Source of the DNA: Tessaracoccus caeni
GTDB lineage: Bacteria; Actinomycetota; Actinomycetes; Propionibacteriales; Propionibacteriaceae
NCBI RefSeq assembly: GCF_029211185.1
Contig: NZ_JARGDO010000005.1
Span: forward strand, 124,001 to 188,000
Direction of reading: 5' to 3'
DNA: 64,000 bases
Position 1 is the stretch's first letter, and the number at the start of each line of letters is the position of its first letter. Shown piece by piece: positions 44,771 to 55,824 of this stretch. Both the position numbers and the translations under genes were made by a program. The notes beneath the pieces are model-generated. The model was not told where the DNA came from. It worked only from the letters and a program-made list of their open reading frames with translations, and made no database searches.

Positions 44771-45765
44771 GCTTTCCCGCACGGTCAGAACGGGCGCGAC
44801 CACCTCCTGGAGACAGTCGCGACTACCACTCTCGATCTGCGCGACCAGGGCGTCAGTCGCCCGGCACATCAAGTCGGCGGGCGATGGCGAGATCGTCGTC
44901 ATGGGGGCATCATCACTTCGGCGTGCACGGCGCCCATGCTGAGCGCGACGATCGTCAGGTCGTTCGGCACCGTCACCCCCATCGACGCGGCACTGTTCGC
45001 CAGCCCGGCCACGGCGACCTCATTGAAGGCCAACACCGCCGTCGGCCGGGGGTGCTGGCCGAGGAGGTCGACGAGGGCCTCTCGTCCGCCACGGGGCGTC
45101 GGGGGCACCGAGCGAATCCCCAAAGCGATCCCCTGATGTCGCGCGGCACGACCCAGCTCGCGGCGCATGTGAAGGCTGGGCGCGAAACCGCGGTCGCCCT
45201 CGCCGACGTCCTGGCACAGGAACACCGCGCGGGTGTGCCCGAGTTCCTTCAGGTAGGCGATCGCTTGCCGCGCCTGCTCTTCGTAGTCGTTGTCGACGAA
45301 GGCCACTCCCTCGGCATCGTTCGGCTGGCCCACTAGAACGAACGGCCTGCCCGATTCCTTCAACGCCGCGATCCGGGCGTCCTCCGGCGTCACCTCCATG
45401 AGGATCACGCCGTCGACGAGGCCCTGATCGACCAGGCTGCGCAACCCATCGAGGTCGTCGGCGCCCTGGGTCCAGAGGAGGAGATGAAAGCCCTTGTCAC
45501 GCGCTCGTTCGGCCGCGGAGGACACGTACTCGTTCTCCGTCGACGACACCCCTTGCGCGCTGTACGGGTAATGCAGCGCGATGATGCCGAGACGTGCGCC
45601 GGCCAGGCCGCGCGCAACCGCGTTGGGGGTGAACCGGAGTTCCTTCATGGCTCGCAGCACGCGGCGTTTCGTCGGCTCGGAGATGGGACGGCGTCCGCTG
45701 ATCACATAGGACACGGTGCTCAGCGACACGCCGGCCCTCTTCGCCACATCGTCCATCGTCGCCAT
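44744..45765 (-). pseudogene. LacI-family repressor with a one-base frameshift
   Basis: The first 288 residues are an intact LacI-type protein: HTH MATMDDVAKRAGVSLSTVSYVISGRRPIS, then a sugar-binding core. It then runs into a TGA at 44899 after MMPP, about 50 residues short. The missing end continues in another frame: MTTISPSPADLMCRATDALVAQIES and a normal tail ending at 44744. Restoring one C in the run of five G/C at 44903-44907 would rejoin the parts. Either the repressor is truncated or the tract is a sequencing error or a slipping site. It probably regulates the adjacent mtl operon. Confidence 0.8.
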
Positions 45766-45787
45766 GACATGCGCCTCCAGAAGTCAG

Positions 45788-45820
45788 CGAGGGGCGCGAC
45801 GTGCCACGTCGCGCCCCTCG
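45788..45820 (-). terminator. Terminator of ilvBNC
   Basis: Sixteen-base arms starting CGAGGGGCGCG and ending in the exact complement leave a single-base spacer. It starts 25 bp past the ilvC stop. No T-run is present, so it may work by stem strength or with Rho. Confidence 0.6.
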
Positions 45821-45844
45821 TTCATCTCGTCTCCTGCGCCAGGA

Positions 45845-46909
<1,065 letters not shown>

Positions 46910-46929
46910 TTACGTCTGCGGATCGGAGA

Positions 46930-47433
46930 TTACTTGGTCTTGGAGGCGAGCGTCGCCGCGCCCCGGCCCAGGGCGACCTGCCCGGACTGGACGAGCTCCT
47001 GGATGCCATGGGGTGCGAGCATCTCCAGCAACGCCTCGAGCTTCTCGTCGCTGCCCGTGGCCTCGATGGTGATGGACTCGTTGGACACGTCCACGGCCTT
47101 GCCGCGGAACAGGCTGACCACGTCGATGATCTGGCTCCGGCTGCTCACGTCGGCCTTCACCTTCACCAGGATCATCTCGCGGCGCACCGAGCTGGAGCCG
47201 AGCTCCAGCACCTTGCGCACCTCGATCAGCTTGTTCAGCTGCTTGACGATCTGCTCCAGGGCGGCGTCGTCCTCCACGTCGGCCACCACGGTCATCCGCG
47301 ACAGCTCAGGGCGCTCGGTGGGCCCGACCGCCAAGGAGTTGATGTTGAACCCGCGTCGCGAGAACAGGCCGGCGATCCGGGCGAGGACGCCGGGGTGGTC
47401 GAGCACCAAGATGCTCAGAGTGTGCTTGCTCAC
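46930..47433 (-). CDS. ilvN: Acetolactate synthase small (regulatory) subunit
   Basis: A 167-residue ACT-domain protein that binds valine and stimulates Ilv[33 protein letters not shown] is the ACT domain signature, followed by the C-terminal IlvN domain ([32 protein letters not shown]). Its ATG overlaps the end of ilvB by four bases (ATGA around 47430), so subunit stoichiometry is set by translational coupling. The family is also called IlvH. Confidence 0.95.
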   Translation of the reverse strand: MSKHTLSILVLDHPGVLARIAGLFSRRGFNINSLAVGPTERPELSRMTVVADVEDDAALEQIVKQLNKLIEVRKVLELGSSSVRREMILVKVKADVSSRSQIIDVVSLFRGKAVDVSNESITIEATGSDEKLEALLEMLAPHGIQELVQSGQVALGRGAATLASKTK

Positions 47434-49172
47434 AGGATCTCCTCATCCCAGTCGGGGGCCATGTCGCGGGCGACCCGGATCTCATCGTTGCTGGTGCCGG
47501 CCGGAACCATCGGCCACACCATGGCGTCCTTGTGGACGACGAACTCCACCACCACGGGGCGGTCGTTGATCTCCAAGGCCTTGTTGATGGCCTCGTCCAT
47601 CTCCTCCTCGTTGGTGGCGCGCAGGCCGACCGCACCCATCGCCTCCGCGAGCATCGGGAAGTTGGGCCAGACGTCGGTGTTCAGGTCGGTGTTGGAGTAG
47701 CGCTCCTCGTAGAAGAGGCTCTGCCACTGACGCACCATGCCGAGCACGTTGTTGTTGATCACCGCGATCTTGATCGGGATCTTGTTGACGGCGCAGGTGA
47801 CCAGTTCCTGGTTGGTCATCTGGAAACAGCCGTCGCCGTCGATGCCCCAGACCGTGCGCTCGGGATGCGCGACCTTGGCGCCCATCGCGGCCGGGACGCA
47901 GAATCCCATGGTGCCGGCACCACCGGAGTTGAGCCAGGTGTTGGGCACCTCGTGCGGCAGGAAGTGCGCGGCCCACATCTGATGCTGACCGACACCGGCG
48001 ACGTAGATGCTGTCCGGCGGGCTCAGCTGACCGATCCGCTGGATGACCTCCTGCGGCGACAGTTCGCCGTCGGGAGCCTCGTCCCAGCGCGGCTGGTAGC
48101 GCTCCTTCATCACCGCGAGCTGATGCCGCCATGCCGTGGCCTCCGGCGCCGGCAGGTCGACCAGCGCCTTGTTGAGCCCGATCAGCGTCTGGCGCACGTC
48201 GCCGACGATCGGCACGTCCGCCGGCTTGTTCTTGCCGATCTCTGCGGGATCGATGTCGGCGTGGATGACCTTGGCGCCGGTGGCGAAGCTGTCGAGACGT
48301 CCGGTGACCCGGTCGTCGAAGCGGGTGCCGAGCGCGATCAGCAGATCGGCCTTCTGCAAGGCACCGACCGCCGCGACCGTGCCGTGCATGCCGGGCATGC
48401 CCATGTTCAGCGGGTGGCTGTCGGGCAGCACGCCGCGAGCCATCAGCGTGGTCACGAACGGGATGTTGAGCCGCTCGACCAGTTCCGCGAGATCGTGCGA
48501 GGCATTGGCCCGCACGACGCCGCCGCCCACGTAGAGCACGGGGCGCTTGGCCTCGGAGATCATCTGAGCCGCCGCCCGGATCTGCCGCGCGTGCGGCTTG
48601 ACCGTCGGGCGGTAACCCGGCAGATCAACTTCTGCCGGCCAGTGGAACTCGGCCGTGTGGACCAGCGCGTCCTTCGCGATGTCGACCAGGACCGGGCCGG
48701 GACGACCGGTGGCGGCGATATGGAATGCCTCCTTGATCGCCTGCGGAATGTCCTCCGCGCGGGTCACCAGGTAGCTGTGCTTGGTGATCGGCATCGTGAT
48801 GCCGCGGATGTCGGCCTCCTGGAAGGCGTCCGAGCCGATGGCCGTCGAGTTCACCTGACCGGTGATCGCGACGATCGGCGTCGAGTCCATGTATGCGTTG
48901 CCGAGCGGCGTGACCAGGTTGGTGGCACCCGGGCCAGAGGTGGCGATGCACACCCCGACGCGTCCGGAGGCCATGGCGTATCCCTCTGCCGCATGACCGG
49001 CGCCCTGCTCGTGACGCACCAGGATGTGGCGGACCTTCGAGTCGAAGAGCGGGTCGTACGCGGGCAGAATCGCACCGCCGGGAATGCCGAAGACTACCTC
49101 GACCCCCATCCGTTCGAGCGAAGCCACAAGGCTCTGTGCGCCCGTCAGGATCTGTCCATCCACCTGCCCCAT
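47430..49172 (-). CDS. ilvB: Acetolactate synthase large (catalytic) subunit
   Basis: A 580-residue TPP enzyme that condenses two pyruvates, or pyruvate with 2-oxobutyrate. [39 protein letters not shown] holds the catalytic Glu, and [30 protein letters not shown] is the TPP/Mg-binding motif. The gene starts behind an attenuator (49208-49307) and is co-transcribed with ilvN and ilvC. The protein matches standard length. Confidence 0.97.
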   Translation of the reverse strand: MGQVDGQILTGAQSLVASLERMGVEVVFGIPGGAILPAYDPLFDSKVRHILVRHEQGAGHAAEGYAMASGRVGVCIATSGPGATNLVTPLGNAYMDSTPIVAITGQVNSTAIGSDAFQEADIRGITMPITKHSYLVTRAEDIPQAIKEAFHIAATGRPGPVLVDIAKDALVHTAEFHWPAEVDLPGYRPTVKPHARQIRAAAQMISEAKRPVLYVGGGVVRANASHDLAELVERLNIPFVTTLMARGVLPDSHPLNMGMPGMHGTVAAVGALQKADLLIALGTRFDDRVTGRLDSFATGAKVIHADIDPAEIGKNKPADVPIVGDVRQTLIGLNKALVDLPAPEATAWRHQLAVMKERYQPRWDEAPDGELSPQEVIQRIGQLSPPDSIYVAGVGQHQMWAAHFLPHEVPNTWLNSGGAGTMGFCVPAAMGAKVAHPERTVWGIDGDGCFQMTNQELVTCAVNKIPIKIAVINNNVLGMVRQWQSLFYEERYSNTDLNTDVWPNFPMLAEAMGAVGLRATNEEEMDEAINKALEINDRPVVVEFVVHKDAMVWPMVPAGTSNDEIRVARDMAPDWDEEIL

Positions 49173-49207
49173 TGCGTCTCCCTTCGTTGCCGGTCAGTTG
49201 TTCCAAG

Positions 49208-49240
49208 AAAAAACCCTCGTCGCCTTGTGGCATACGAGGG
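49208..49240 (-). terminator. Attenuator terminator before ilvB
   Basis: CCCTCG and CGAGGG arms with six T directly after (on the minus strand) form an intrinsic terminator about 35 bp before the ilvB start. A second stem, GCGCTTCG/CGAAGCGC (49242-49249 and 49268-49275), starts right after the leader-peptide stop and can act as pause or alternative hairpin. Confidence 0.75.
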
Positions 49241-49274
49241 GGCGCTTCGTGCGAGTTATGCGTTGCTCGAAGCG

Positions 49275-49307
49275 CTATGACAGGAGTACAAGTTGACCGT
49301 CGGACAT
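49275..49307 (-). CDS. ilvB leader peptide (attenuation)
   Basis: A 10-residue ORF, MSDGQLVLLS, directly upstream of the attenuator. Four of its last five residues before the serine are Leu or Val, so ribosome stalling would report branched-chain amino-acid shortage and prevent termination. TAACAT at 49315-49320 stands 7 bases before the ATG, so the leader appears leaderless. Known actinobacterial ilvBNC attenuators work this way. Confidence 0.65.
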   Translation of the reverse strand: MSDGQLVLLS

Positions 49308-49364
49308 GTCATGAATGTTACAACCGCCCCATTGGAAGGGCGCATTTGTCTTGAAATGCGAGAC

Positions 49365-49398
49365 GGCGGATGTGCACTTGGAACAGTGCACATCCGCC
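49365..49398 (-). terminator. Terminator of the membrane protein gene at 49419
   Basis: GGCGGATGTGCACT and AGTGCACATCCGCC, a perfect 14-bp stem with a 6-base loop, lie 20 bp past that gene's stop. They also insulate it from the ilvB promoter. Confidence 0.65.
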
Positions 49399-49418
49399 GC
49401 CACTCTACGAGAGGAAGA

Positions 49419-49919
49419 TCACTCCCGAGCGGTCTTGATGGAGGCGAGCGCCCAGCCGACCAGCAGGCTCAGCACACCGAGTCCCATCACCAGCGCGGCG
49501 ACGCCGAAGGACACCACGGAGGTGAACAGCGAGGCTCGCAGGAAGGAGGCGGTCATCACCGTCTGGCGCTGCTCGGTGAACTCCGTGGCCTCGGTGGTCT
49601 TCTGCTCGGCGAGGGCGGTGTCACCGGCCTCCTCAGCGGCCTTGGCCTCTTCCCGTGCCGCGCTGGCCAGGGCGCCGAGTTCGGCGTAGGTCTTGCCGCC
49701 CGTGCCCTCGAGGGCATGATGGTTGATGATGTCGGCCTGGGCGTAGGCGGTGATCGGTCCCTGGACAGGCTTGCCCGGGGCGATGGTGGAGTCACCAGGC
49801 ACAGTGATGTTCTCGGCCTTCAGCTGGGAGGAGACCATCCCCCAGGTGACGGCACCAGCGACGATCATGATGATTCCGGCGATCACTGACAGTACTCCGA
49901 CGAGCTTGGTGGGCTTCAT
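49419..49919 (-). CDS. Two-pass membrane protein ("LigA-like" of actinobacteria)
   Basis: A 166-residue protein with one N-terminal membrane helix (residues about 5-30) and another near 130-160 close to the C-terminus, with an extracytoplasmic segment in between. The latter includes PITAYAQADIINHHALEGTGGKTYAELGAL and an Ala/Glu-rich helix. Similar proteins are often labelled aromatic ring-opening dioxygenase LigA in databases, a mislabel, as no metal motif exists. ATG 49919 follows AAAGGATCC. Direct repeats at 49951-49991 lie in its promoter. Function unknown. Confidence 0.75.
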   Translation of the reverse strand: MKPTKLVGVLSVIAGIIMIVAGAVTWGMVSSQLKAENITVPGDSTIAPGKPVQGPITAYAQADIINHHALEGTGGKTYAELGALASAAREEAKAAEEAGDTALAEQKTTEATEFTEQRQTVMTASFLRASLFTSVVSFGVAALVMGLGVLSLLVGWALASIKTARE

Positions 49920-49944
49920 CGAGGATCCTTTCTCATAATGAGCA

Positions 49945-49991
49945 AGAGGTGCGTCCACACCTCGTCATCCGTTGCGAGATGCGTCCACACC
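49945..49991. promoter_or_regulatory. Direct repeats upstream of the membrane protein gene
   Basis: GCGTCCACACC occurs at 49951-49961 and 49981-49991, exactly 30 bp apart (three helical turns). The first copy lies in an inverted repeat with GAGGTG and CACCTC ends. This is typical of a binding site for a repressor or activator of the gene at 49419-49919, but no protein can be named. Confidence 0.4.
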
Positions 49992-50054
49992 CCACGAGAA
50001 AGACTTTATACGACAAGAAGTCGTAGGAACTCTCGGGGTCGGTTAAGCGTGCTG

Positions 50055-50450
50055 TCAGCCTGCCTTCAGGGCGGTCAACACCTGTTCGAGATCGTGTTCG
50101 GAGCGCGCGAACAGGTTTCGCAGACCAGGCGCGTCGGCGTAGCGCGGCACCACGTGCACGTGGCTGTGGAAGATCTCCTGGCCTGACACGGCGCCGGCAC
50201 TCGACAGCACGTTGCAGGCAGCGGCTCCGAGCTTCTCCTTCAACAGGCGACCCACCCGGGCCACGGCTGGCGCGATCTCAGCCAGCACCAGGTCGTCCTC
50301 GAGGACGTCCACGCTGTGCCGCTTCGGCACCACCAGGGTGTGGCCGCGCTGCCAGGGAGAGATATCGAGGAATGCGTAGGCGACGTCGTCCTCGTAGACG
50401 CGCCTCGACGGGATCGTGCCGTCGACGATGGCGCAGAACAGGCAATCCAT
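50055..50450 (-). CDS. HIT-family protein
   Basis: A 131-residue histidine-triad nucleotide hydrolase or transferase. The triad is HSHVHVVPR near residue 95, with the conserved N-terminal CLFCAIVDGTIPSRRVYEDD and LDISPWQRGHTLVVPKRHSVDV. Such enzymes hydrolyse adenylated amino acids or dinucleotides. It follows hisF by 6 bp on the same strand and is likely co-transcribed. Confidence 0.9.
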   Translation of the reverse strand: MDCLFCAIVDGTIPSRRVYEDDVAYAFLDISPWQRGHTLVVPKRHSVDVLEDDLVLAEIAPAVARVGRLLKEKLGAAACNVLSSAGAVSGQEIFHSHVHVVPRYADAPGLRNLFARSEHDLEQVLTALKAG

Positions 50451-50456
50451 GTCTTC

Positions 50457-51227
50457 TCAGTCCTCCTGCCGCACGGGGAAGCCTGCCGCGGCCAGCCCCG
50501 CCTTGACCTCGGCGATCGTCAACCTCCGGTAGTGGAACACGCTGGCCGCCAGTACCGCATCCGCTCCGGCACGCGCCGCGTCGACGAAGTGCTGCACCGT
50601 GCCCGCGCCACCCGAGGCGATCAGCGGCACGTCGACCACCGCGCGCACCGCGCGAATCATCTCCAGATCGAAGCCGTCGGTGGTGCCGTCGGCGTCCATC
50701 GAGTTGAGCAGGATCTCCCCCACCCCCCTCTCGCAGGCCTCCTTGGCCCAGGCGATCGCGTCGACTCCGGCTGAACGCCGACCGCCGTGGGTGGTGACGC
50801 CGAACCCGGAGGGCATCGATTCCTCGCGTCGCGCGTCGACGGAGAGCACCAGCACCTGGTTGCCGAACCGCTCGGCGATCTCGCCGATCACTGCGGGGTT
50901 GGCCAGCGCGCCGGTATTGATGCCCACCTTGTCGGCGCCGGAGCGCAGCAGGGCGTCGACGTCCTCGACGCTGCGCACGCCTCCGCCGACGGTGAGCGGA
51001 ATGAACACCGTCTCGGCGCAGCGCGCCACCATCTCACGGGTGGTGTCGCGTCCCTCGGAGGAGGCCGAGATGTCGAGGAAGGTCAGCTCGTCGGCGCCCG
51101 ATGCCGAGTACGCGGCGGCCAGCTCGACGGGATCGCCCGCATCGCGCAGGTTCTGGAAGTTGACGCCCTTGACCACCCGCCCGTCGTGCACATCGAGGCA
51201 CGGGATCACACGTATCGCTACCGACAT
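50457..51227 (-). CDS. hisF: Imidazole glycerol phosphate synthase subunit HisF
   Basis: A 256-residue beta/alpha barrel that, with HisH, forms IGP and AICAR in histidine synthesis. The catalytic residues lie in [18 protein letters not shown] (Asp) and [10 protein letters not shown] (second Asp). [11 protein letters not shown] and [10 protein letters not shown] are the phosphate-binding barrel loops. No other histidine gene is in the window. It is 22 bp downstream of the helY gene and 6 bp before the HIT gene. Confidence 0.96.
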   Translation of the reverse strand: MSVAIRVIPCLDVHDGRVVKGVNFQNLRDAGDPVELAAAYSASGADELTFLDISASSEGRDTTREMVARCAETVFIPLTVGGGVRSVEDVDALLRSGADKVGINTGALANPAVIGEIAERFGNQVLVLSVDARREESMPSGFGVTTHGGRRSAGVDAIAWAKEACERGVGEILLNSMDADGTTDGFDLEMIRAVRAVVDVPLIASGGAGTVQHFVDAARAGADAVLAASVFHYRRLTIAEVKAGLAAAGFPVRQED

Positions 51228-51249
51228 GGCTCCAAGGCTATACGGCTGG

Positions 51250-53691
51250 TCAGTCCTCGGCCATGTCCGCTGCGACGACGCCGCGCCGCATGGCGCCGAC
51301 CACCTCGCGGCAGGTGCGACGCAGGTCGCCCGGGCCGATGGCCTGCGCCAGCTGACCGGCCAGGTCGATCACCTGGCGGGCCGAGCGCACGAAGTCGCCG
51401 GCCGACGTGCCGCTGGTGCGCAGCACCTTGGCCAGGTCGTGCCCCGAGGCCCAGCGCCATGCCGACTCGGCGAAACCGATGTCAGGTTCGCGCGCGCGGT
51501 CGATGGAGTGGCGCCGCTCCAGGTGTCCGAGCTCGCGCCAGATCCCGCGCAGCTCCGACTGTGCGCGCTCGCTGGGCCCGTCGGGCATCCGCGGGGTGCG
51601 CTGATTGCGACCGGGGCGCGACTCGTAGACCATCGTCGACAGCACGGCCGCCAACTGCGGGGCATCGAGGCCGGCGAAGACGTCGCGCCGCACGCACTCC
51701 GCGGCCACCAGGTCGAGTTCGTTGTAGATCCGGCAGAGCATGGCACCCGCACCGGTCAGCGCGTCGCCGTCGAGGTAGCCCAGTTCGGAGAGCACCGCGG
51801 TGACCCGATCGAACTGCTGCGCCAACGTCGCCTTGCCGCCGGTGGCGGCCTGCTCGGCCCGGGTGGCTTCGCGTTCCAGGCGTAGCGCCGTGGCAGCGGG
51901 AACGGCGTGGATCTCCCGGTCGGGGCACCGGTGGCAGGGGTGCGCGCGCAGTTCGGCGCGCAGCAGCCCGATCTGCGCCAGCGCATACTCGTCGATGGGC
52001 TCGTCGCGCCGACCCCGCTTGGAGGTGCTGGCCTCGAGGCGCGAGACCTCGTCGCGCAGTCGGGCGTATTCCATGAAGTCGCCGAGGTGGCAGGACGCCT
52101 CCTCCAGGAAGCGCTCCAGCTCGGCTCGGAGCCGACGGTCGCGCCGGGACGTCTGCACCACGGTCTTGTCGGTGAGGTACTGGGAGAAGGACTCGCTGAG
52201 CAGCGCCCGGGCGCGCTCACGGCCCAGCGTGCTCATCAGGTTGACCGCCATGTTGTAGGTGGGCGCGAAGCTCGACCGCAGCGGGTAGGTGCGCCGCGAC
52301 GCCAGGCCCGCCACCGCACGCGGATCCATGCCCGCCTGCCAGAGCACCACCGCATGACCCTCGACGTCGATGCCCCGGCGACCGGCGCGACCCGTCAGCT
52401 GAGTGAACTCCCCCGGGGTGATGTCGACGTGGCTCTCGCCGTTGTACTTGGTGAGCTTCTCCAGCACCACCGTGCGCGCCGGCATGTTGATGCCGAGCGC
52501 GAGTGTCTCCGTCGCGAAGACCAGTTTCAGGGCGCCGCTCTGGAAGCCCTCTTCGACGATGGCCTTGAACGCGGGCACCTGTCCGGCGTGGTGGGCGGCG
52601 ACGCCGCAGGTGAGCGCCTCGCGGAAGTCCTCATAGCCCAGCGCTTCCAGGTCGGAGGGAGCCAGCGCCGACGCGTGCCGGTCGGCGATCTCCCCCAGCC
52701 GGCGCGCCTCCTGCGGCGACGTAAGCACCACGCCCGATCCCATCACCTGCCCGACGGCCGCGTCGCAGCCCACCCGGGAGAAGATGAAATAGATGGCGGG
52801 CAGGTACTTCGCGCGGTCCAGCACGATGGCCACCTCGGCCCTGCTGGTGGGCCGGCCGGCGAAGCGCGGATGCGTCGCACCGCCGTAGGCGCCGGAGCCG
52901 CGACCGTGCTGCTGCTTGCCCCGTCCTCTGCGCCCCCGAGGGTTTCGCGAGTCGTCGCGCACCCGACCCCGCTCGTTCTTGGACACCTTCAGCAGCTCGG
53001 GATTGACCTTGGCCCGGCCCTCGCCCGGCAGCTCGCGCGCCGTCGGGGCCACCCCCTCGAAGAGGTCGACGAGACGCCGTCCCACCAGCACGTGCTGGAA
53101 CAGCGGAACCGGGCGCCGCTCCGAGACGACGGTGGCCACGTCGCCGCGCACGGTGCGAAGCCAGTCGCCGAAGTCCTCGACGTTGCTCACCGTCGCCGAC
53201 AGCGCCACCAGCTGCACCGCGGGCGACAGGCCGAGGATCACTTCTTCCCACACCGCGCCCCGGAACTTGTCGGCCAGGTAGTGCACCTCGTCGAGCACCA
53301 CATAGCCCAGCCCCCGCAGCGTGGTGGACTCCGCGTAGATCATGTTGCGCAGCACCTCGGTGGTCATCACCACCACCTGCGCCTCCGCGTTCACCGACAG
53401 GTCGCCGGTGAGCAGGCCCACCCGGTCGGCGCCGTAGCGATCCACCAGGTCGTGGAACTTCTGGTTGGACAGCGCCTTGATGGGAGTGGTGTAGAAGCAC
53501 TTGCGGCCCTGCTCCACGGCCAGATGCACCGCGAACTCGCCGACGACGGTCTTGCCGGCGCCCGTCGGGGCCGCCACCAGCGCGCCCTTGCCCGCGGCCA
53601 GGGCATCGCAGCCCTGCAGCTGGTAGTCGTCGAGGGCGAACGGATACTGCGCCGCGAAATCGGCGACGAGGGGGTGGATCGAGTCGCTCAC
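51250..53691 (-). CDS. helY: Ski2/Mtr4-like DEAD/DEAH-box RNA helicase HelY
   Basis: An 813-residue superfamily 2 helicase typical of actinobacteria. Motif I is [12 protein letters not shown], motif II LDEVHY, motif III LSATVSN, motif [14 protein letters not shown]. An Arg/Gly-rich insertion ([18 protein letters not shown]) follows the N-terminal half, and the C-terminal third is the DSHCT/Rqc-type helical domain. A pair of cysteines in HPCHRCPD suggests a metal-binding point. It closes the pafBC-tatAC-dgk-helY cluster. RNA processing is the likely role by similarity to Mtr4. Confidence 0.93.
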   Translation of the reverse strand: MSDSIHPLVADFAAQYPFALDDYQLQGCDALAAGKGALVAAPTGAGKTVVGEFAVHLAVEQGRKCFYTTPIKALSNQKFHDLVDRYGADRVGLLTGDLSVNAEAQVVVMTTEVLRNMIYAESTTLRGLGYVVLDEVHYLADKFRGAVWEEVILGLSPAVQLVALSATVSNVEDFGDWLRTVRGDVATVVSERRPVPLFQHVLVGRRLVDLFEGVAPTARELPGEGRAKVNPELLKVSKNERGRVRDDSRNPRGRRGRGKQQHGRGSGAYGGATHPRFAGRPTSRAEVAIVLDRAKYLPAIYFIFSRVGCDAAVGQVMGSGVVLTSPQEARRLGEIADRHASALAPSDLEALGYEDFREALTCGVAAHHAGQVPAFKAIVEEGFQSGALKLVFATETLALGINMPARTVVLEKLTKYNGESHVDITPGEFTQLTGRAGRRGIDVEGHAVVLWQAGMDPRAVAGLASRRTYPLRSSFAPTYNMAVNLMSTLGRERARALLSESFSQYLTDKTVVQTSRRDRRLRAELERFLEEASCHLGDFMEYARLRDEVSRLEASTSKRGRRDEPIDEYALAQIGLLRAELRAHPCHRCPDREIHAVPAATALRLEREATRAEQAATGGKATLAQQFDRVTAVLSELGYLDGDALTGAGAMLCRIYNELDLVAAECVRRDVFAGLDAPQLAAVLSTMVYESRPGRNQRTPRMPDGPSERAQSELRGIWRELGHLERRHSIDRAREPDIGFAESAWRWASGHDLAKVLRTSGTSAGDFVRSARQVIDLAGQLAQAIGPGDLRRTCREVVGAMRRGVVAADMAED

Positions 53692-53710
53692 CAGCCCAGG
53701 CTACTCGGCG

Positions 53711-54640
53711 TCAGTTCCGAGAGGTGGTGTAGACCTTCAGCGCGCCGGGTACGCAGCTCACGGTGGCGGGCACGCCGCCCAGCTCCTCGCCGTCGCCCAT
53801 CAGGAAGAGATCGTCGCCGTCAATGCGCACGGAGCTGGCCCGCAGCACCTCCACGCACGGGTCCTTCAGGAAGCCGCCGGTGTAGATGCTGGGCAGCAGC
53901 CGCAGCAGCTTGCCGCGGCTGGCTTTGTGCACGATCGTGACGTCGAGCAGCCCGTCGGCGGGGTCGGCCGCCGGGGAGATCTTCATCCCGCCGCCGAAGA
54001 CGCCGGTGTTGCAGACGCCCACCAGCATGGCCTCGAGCTCACGTTCCTCGCCGTCGACGGTGAGGCGATAGCTCAGCGGTGCAAAGTGACTCAGCTCCTT
54101 GAGGGCGATGACGCCGTAGCTGAGTGCCCCGAACCGCAGGCGGATGTCGTTGGTCGCCCGGTTGACCCGAGCGTCGTAGCCGCTGGACACGACCGCGCCG
54201 ACGAAGACCCGGCCCGACCGGGTCTTGAGGCTGTTCAGGTCGAGGACGCGCACGTGGCCGTCGATGATCGTGCGCACGGCGTCCGGCAGCGAACGCGGCA
54301 CACCGATGGCCCGGGCGAAGTCGTTGCCCGTGCCGGCCGGGATGATGCCGAGCGTGGCATCGGTCTGAGCGCAGGCGTTCAGGCCCAGATGGGCCATCCC
54401 GTCGCCGCCCATCACGATGACGGAGTCGCCGGGCCGGGCCGCCTGGGCGGCGGCCCTGGTGAGATTGCGAGCCTCGTCGAAGGAGGAGGATCTGACGATG
54501 TGCAGCTCAGACGCGGGCAGGCCGTCGCGGAGGCTTCGCGCCACCTGGGGCAGCACCTTGCCCGCGCGTCCGCCGCCAGAGGAGCCGTTGACCACCACCG
54601 TGGCCATGTGCGGGCGAGCCAGCGCCCTGGAGTCGCTCAC
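53711..54640 (-). CDS. Diacylglycerol/lipid kinase (DagK/LCB5 family)
   Basis: A 309-residue lipid kinase. The nucleotide-binding loop is VIVMGGDGMAHLGLN, followed by GIIPAGTGNDFARAIG, both standard for DgkB/YegS/LCB5 enzymes. A C-terminal beta-sandwich follows (GVCNTGVFGGGMKISPAADPADGLLDVTI). GTG at 54640 overlaps the tatC stop by three bases; ATG 54607 (MATVVVN) is an equally good start with the conserved N-terminus right behind it. The likely substrate is diacylglycerol for phosphatidate recycling. Confidence 0.9.
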   Translation of the reverse strand: MSDSRALARPHMATVVVNGSSGGGRAGKVLPQVARSLRDGLPASELHIVRSSSFDEARNLTRAAAQAARPGDSVIVMGGDGMAHLGLNACAQTDATLGIIPAGTGNDFARAIGVPRSLPDAVRTIIDGHVRVLDLNSLKTRSGRVFVGAVVSSGYDARVNRATNDIRLRFGALSYGVIALKELSHFAPLSYRLTVDGEERELEAMLVGVCNTGVFGGGMKISPAADPADGLLDVTIVHKASRGKLLRLLPSIYTGGFLKDPCVEVLRASSVRIDGDDLFLMGDGEELGGVPATVSCVPGALKVYTTSRN

Positions 54641-55509
54641 TTGCCGTCGTCGAGATCGATCGAGAACTCGGAGGCGGCTTCCTCGGTGATGCCCTTGCGC
54701 TTGTCGAGGATCCGGCAGACCAGCTCGGCGATCAGGAACAGCACGCTGATCGGCACCGCCAGAGCCAGCATGGTGAAGGGATCCGTCGACGGCGTGGCGA
54801 TCGCCGCGAACACCACCGAGCCGAAGATCACGAACCGCCGCGCACGGCCCAGCTGGAAGCCGCGCACGATGCCGGCCAGGTTGAGACCGACGAGCACCAC
54901 CGGCAGCACGAAGCTCAGGCCGAATACCAGCACGATCTTGATCTGCATGCCAAGGAACTCGCTCATCTCGAGCAGGTTCATGACGTCCATCTCGGGCGGC
55001 GTGAACTTCAGCAGCACCTCGATGCCCTTGGGCCACACGACGTAAGCGAGAACGCATCCGGAGAGGAACAGCGGAATCGCGGCCCCGAGGAAGCCGAGCG
55101 CATACTTGCGCTCTTTCTTCACCAGGCCGGGCGCAACGAAGGCCCAGATCTGATAGAGCCACACCGGACTCGACGCGACGATGCCGGTGACCACGCAGGC
55201 GATGACGCCCAGCGTGAACGGCGCGAGCACGCCGATGTTCGTCATCTGCAGGTGTGCGTCGGGGCGAACCGCCAGCACCGCGGCCTTGGCGCTCTCGAAC
55301 GGCCACATCATGAACGCGACCAGTTCACTGTAGAAGAAGACGCAGGAGAGGGCGGCGATGGTGATAGCGATGACCGAGATCGTGATCCGATAGCGCAGCT
55401 CACGAAGGTGGTCGTAGAGCGACATCCGGCCTTCGGGGTCGCCCTGCGGGGGGCGCAGCCACGCCAACCGGCGGCGCTTCGCCTTCGGTTCGGCGGTGGC
55501 GGCGGCCAT
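54637..55509 (-). CDS. tatC: Sec-independent protein translocase TatC
   Basis: A 290-residue integral membrane protein with six membrane segments. SLYDHLRELRYRITISVIAI is the N-terminal signature, and FLGAAIPLFLSGCVLAYVVWPKGIEVLLKFTPPEMDVM lies in the conserved periplasmic region. TatC recognises twin-arginine signal peptides. The cytoplasmic N- and C-tails are charged. The gene follows tatA by 2 bp. Confidence 0.96.
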   Translation of the reverse strand: MAAATAEPKAKRRRLAWLRPPQGDPEGRMSLYDHLRELRYRITISVIAITIAALSCVFFYSELVAFMMWPFESAKAAVLAVRPDAHLQMTNIGVLAPFTLGVIACVVTGIVASSPVWLYQIWAFVAPGLVKKERKYALGFLGAAIPLFLSGCVLAYVVWPKGIEVLLKFTPPEMDVMNLLEMSEFLGMQIKIVLVFGLSFVLPVVLVGLNLAGIVRGFQLGRARRFVIFGSVVFAAIATPSTDPFTMLALAVPISVLFLIAELVCRILDKRKGITEEAASEFSIDLDDGK

Positions 55510-55511
55510 GG

Positions 55512-55760
55512 TCAGCGCTGCTCAGTCGGGTCGCTGGGCGCCGTCGGGCTCGGCGCGCTGTATCCGCCGTCGGCGGGCGGCGGCGGGGTCTGCGCGGTGG
55601 GGGTGTTGGTCTCGTCGGCCACGGGCTCGACGGCCTTCACCTCCTCCTTGAACTCGCGGATCGAGCGACCGACGCCCTTGCCGAGGCCGGCCAGGCGCGA
55701 GCCGCCGAACAAGAGCAGGGCCACCACCAGGATGATGATGAGTTCCCATCCACCAGGCAT
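55512..55760 (-). CDS. tatA: Twin-arginine translocase subunit TatA
   Basis: An 82-residue protein with one N-terminal membrane helix (GWELIIILVVALLLFGGSRL), the FG hinge, an amphipathic helix (AGLGKGVGRSIREFKEEVKAV) and a Pro/Ser-rich tail. This is the TatA/E layout. It is co-transcribed with tatC and lies downstream of pafBC, as in other actinobacteria. ATG 55760. Confidence 0.95.
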   Translation of the reverse strand: MPGGWELIIILVVALLLFGGSRLAGLGKGVGRSIREFKEEVKAVEPVADETNTPTAQTPPPPADGGYSAPSPTAPSDPTEQR

Positions 55761-55824
55761 ATGTCTTTCCTCATTTCTCGGCCTTGTGCCGAATATGACG
55801 AGCGTCGAGCGCTCTCACAAAATC

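Noticed and set aside
53711-55306. Reading frame fusing the lipid kinase with an upstream frame inside tatC
   Set aside because: The N-terminal part is a shadow of tatC; the real kinase begins near 54640 or 54607.
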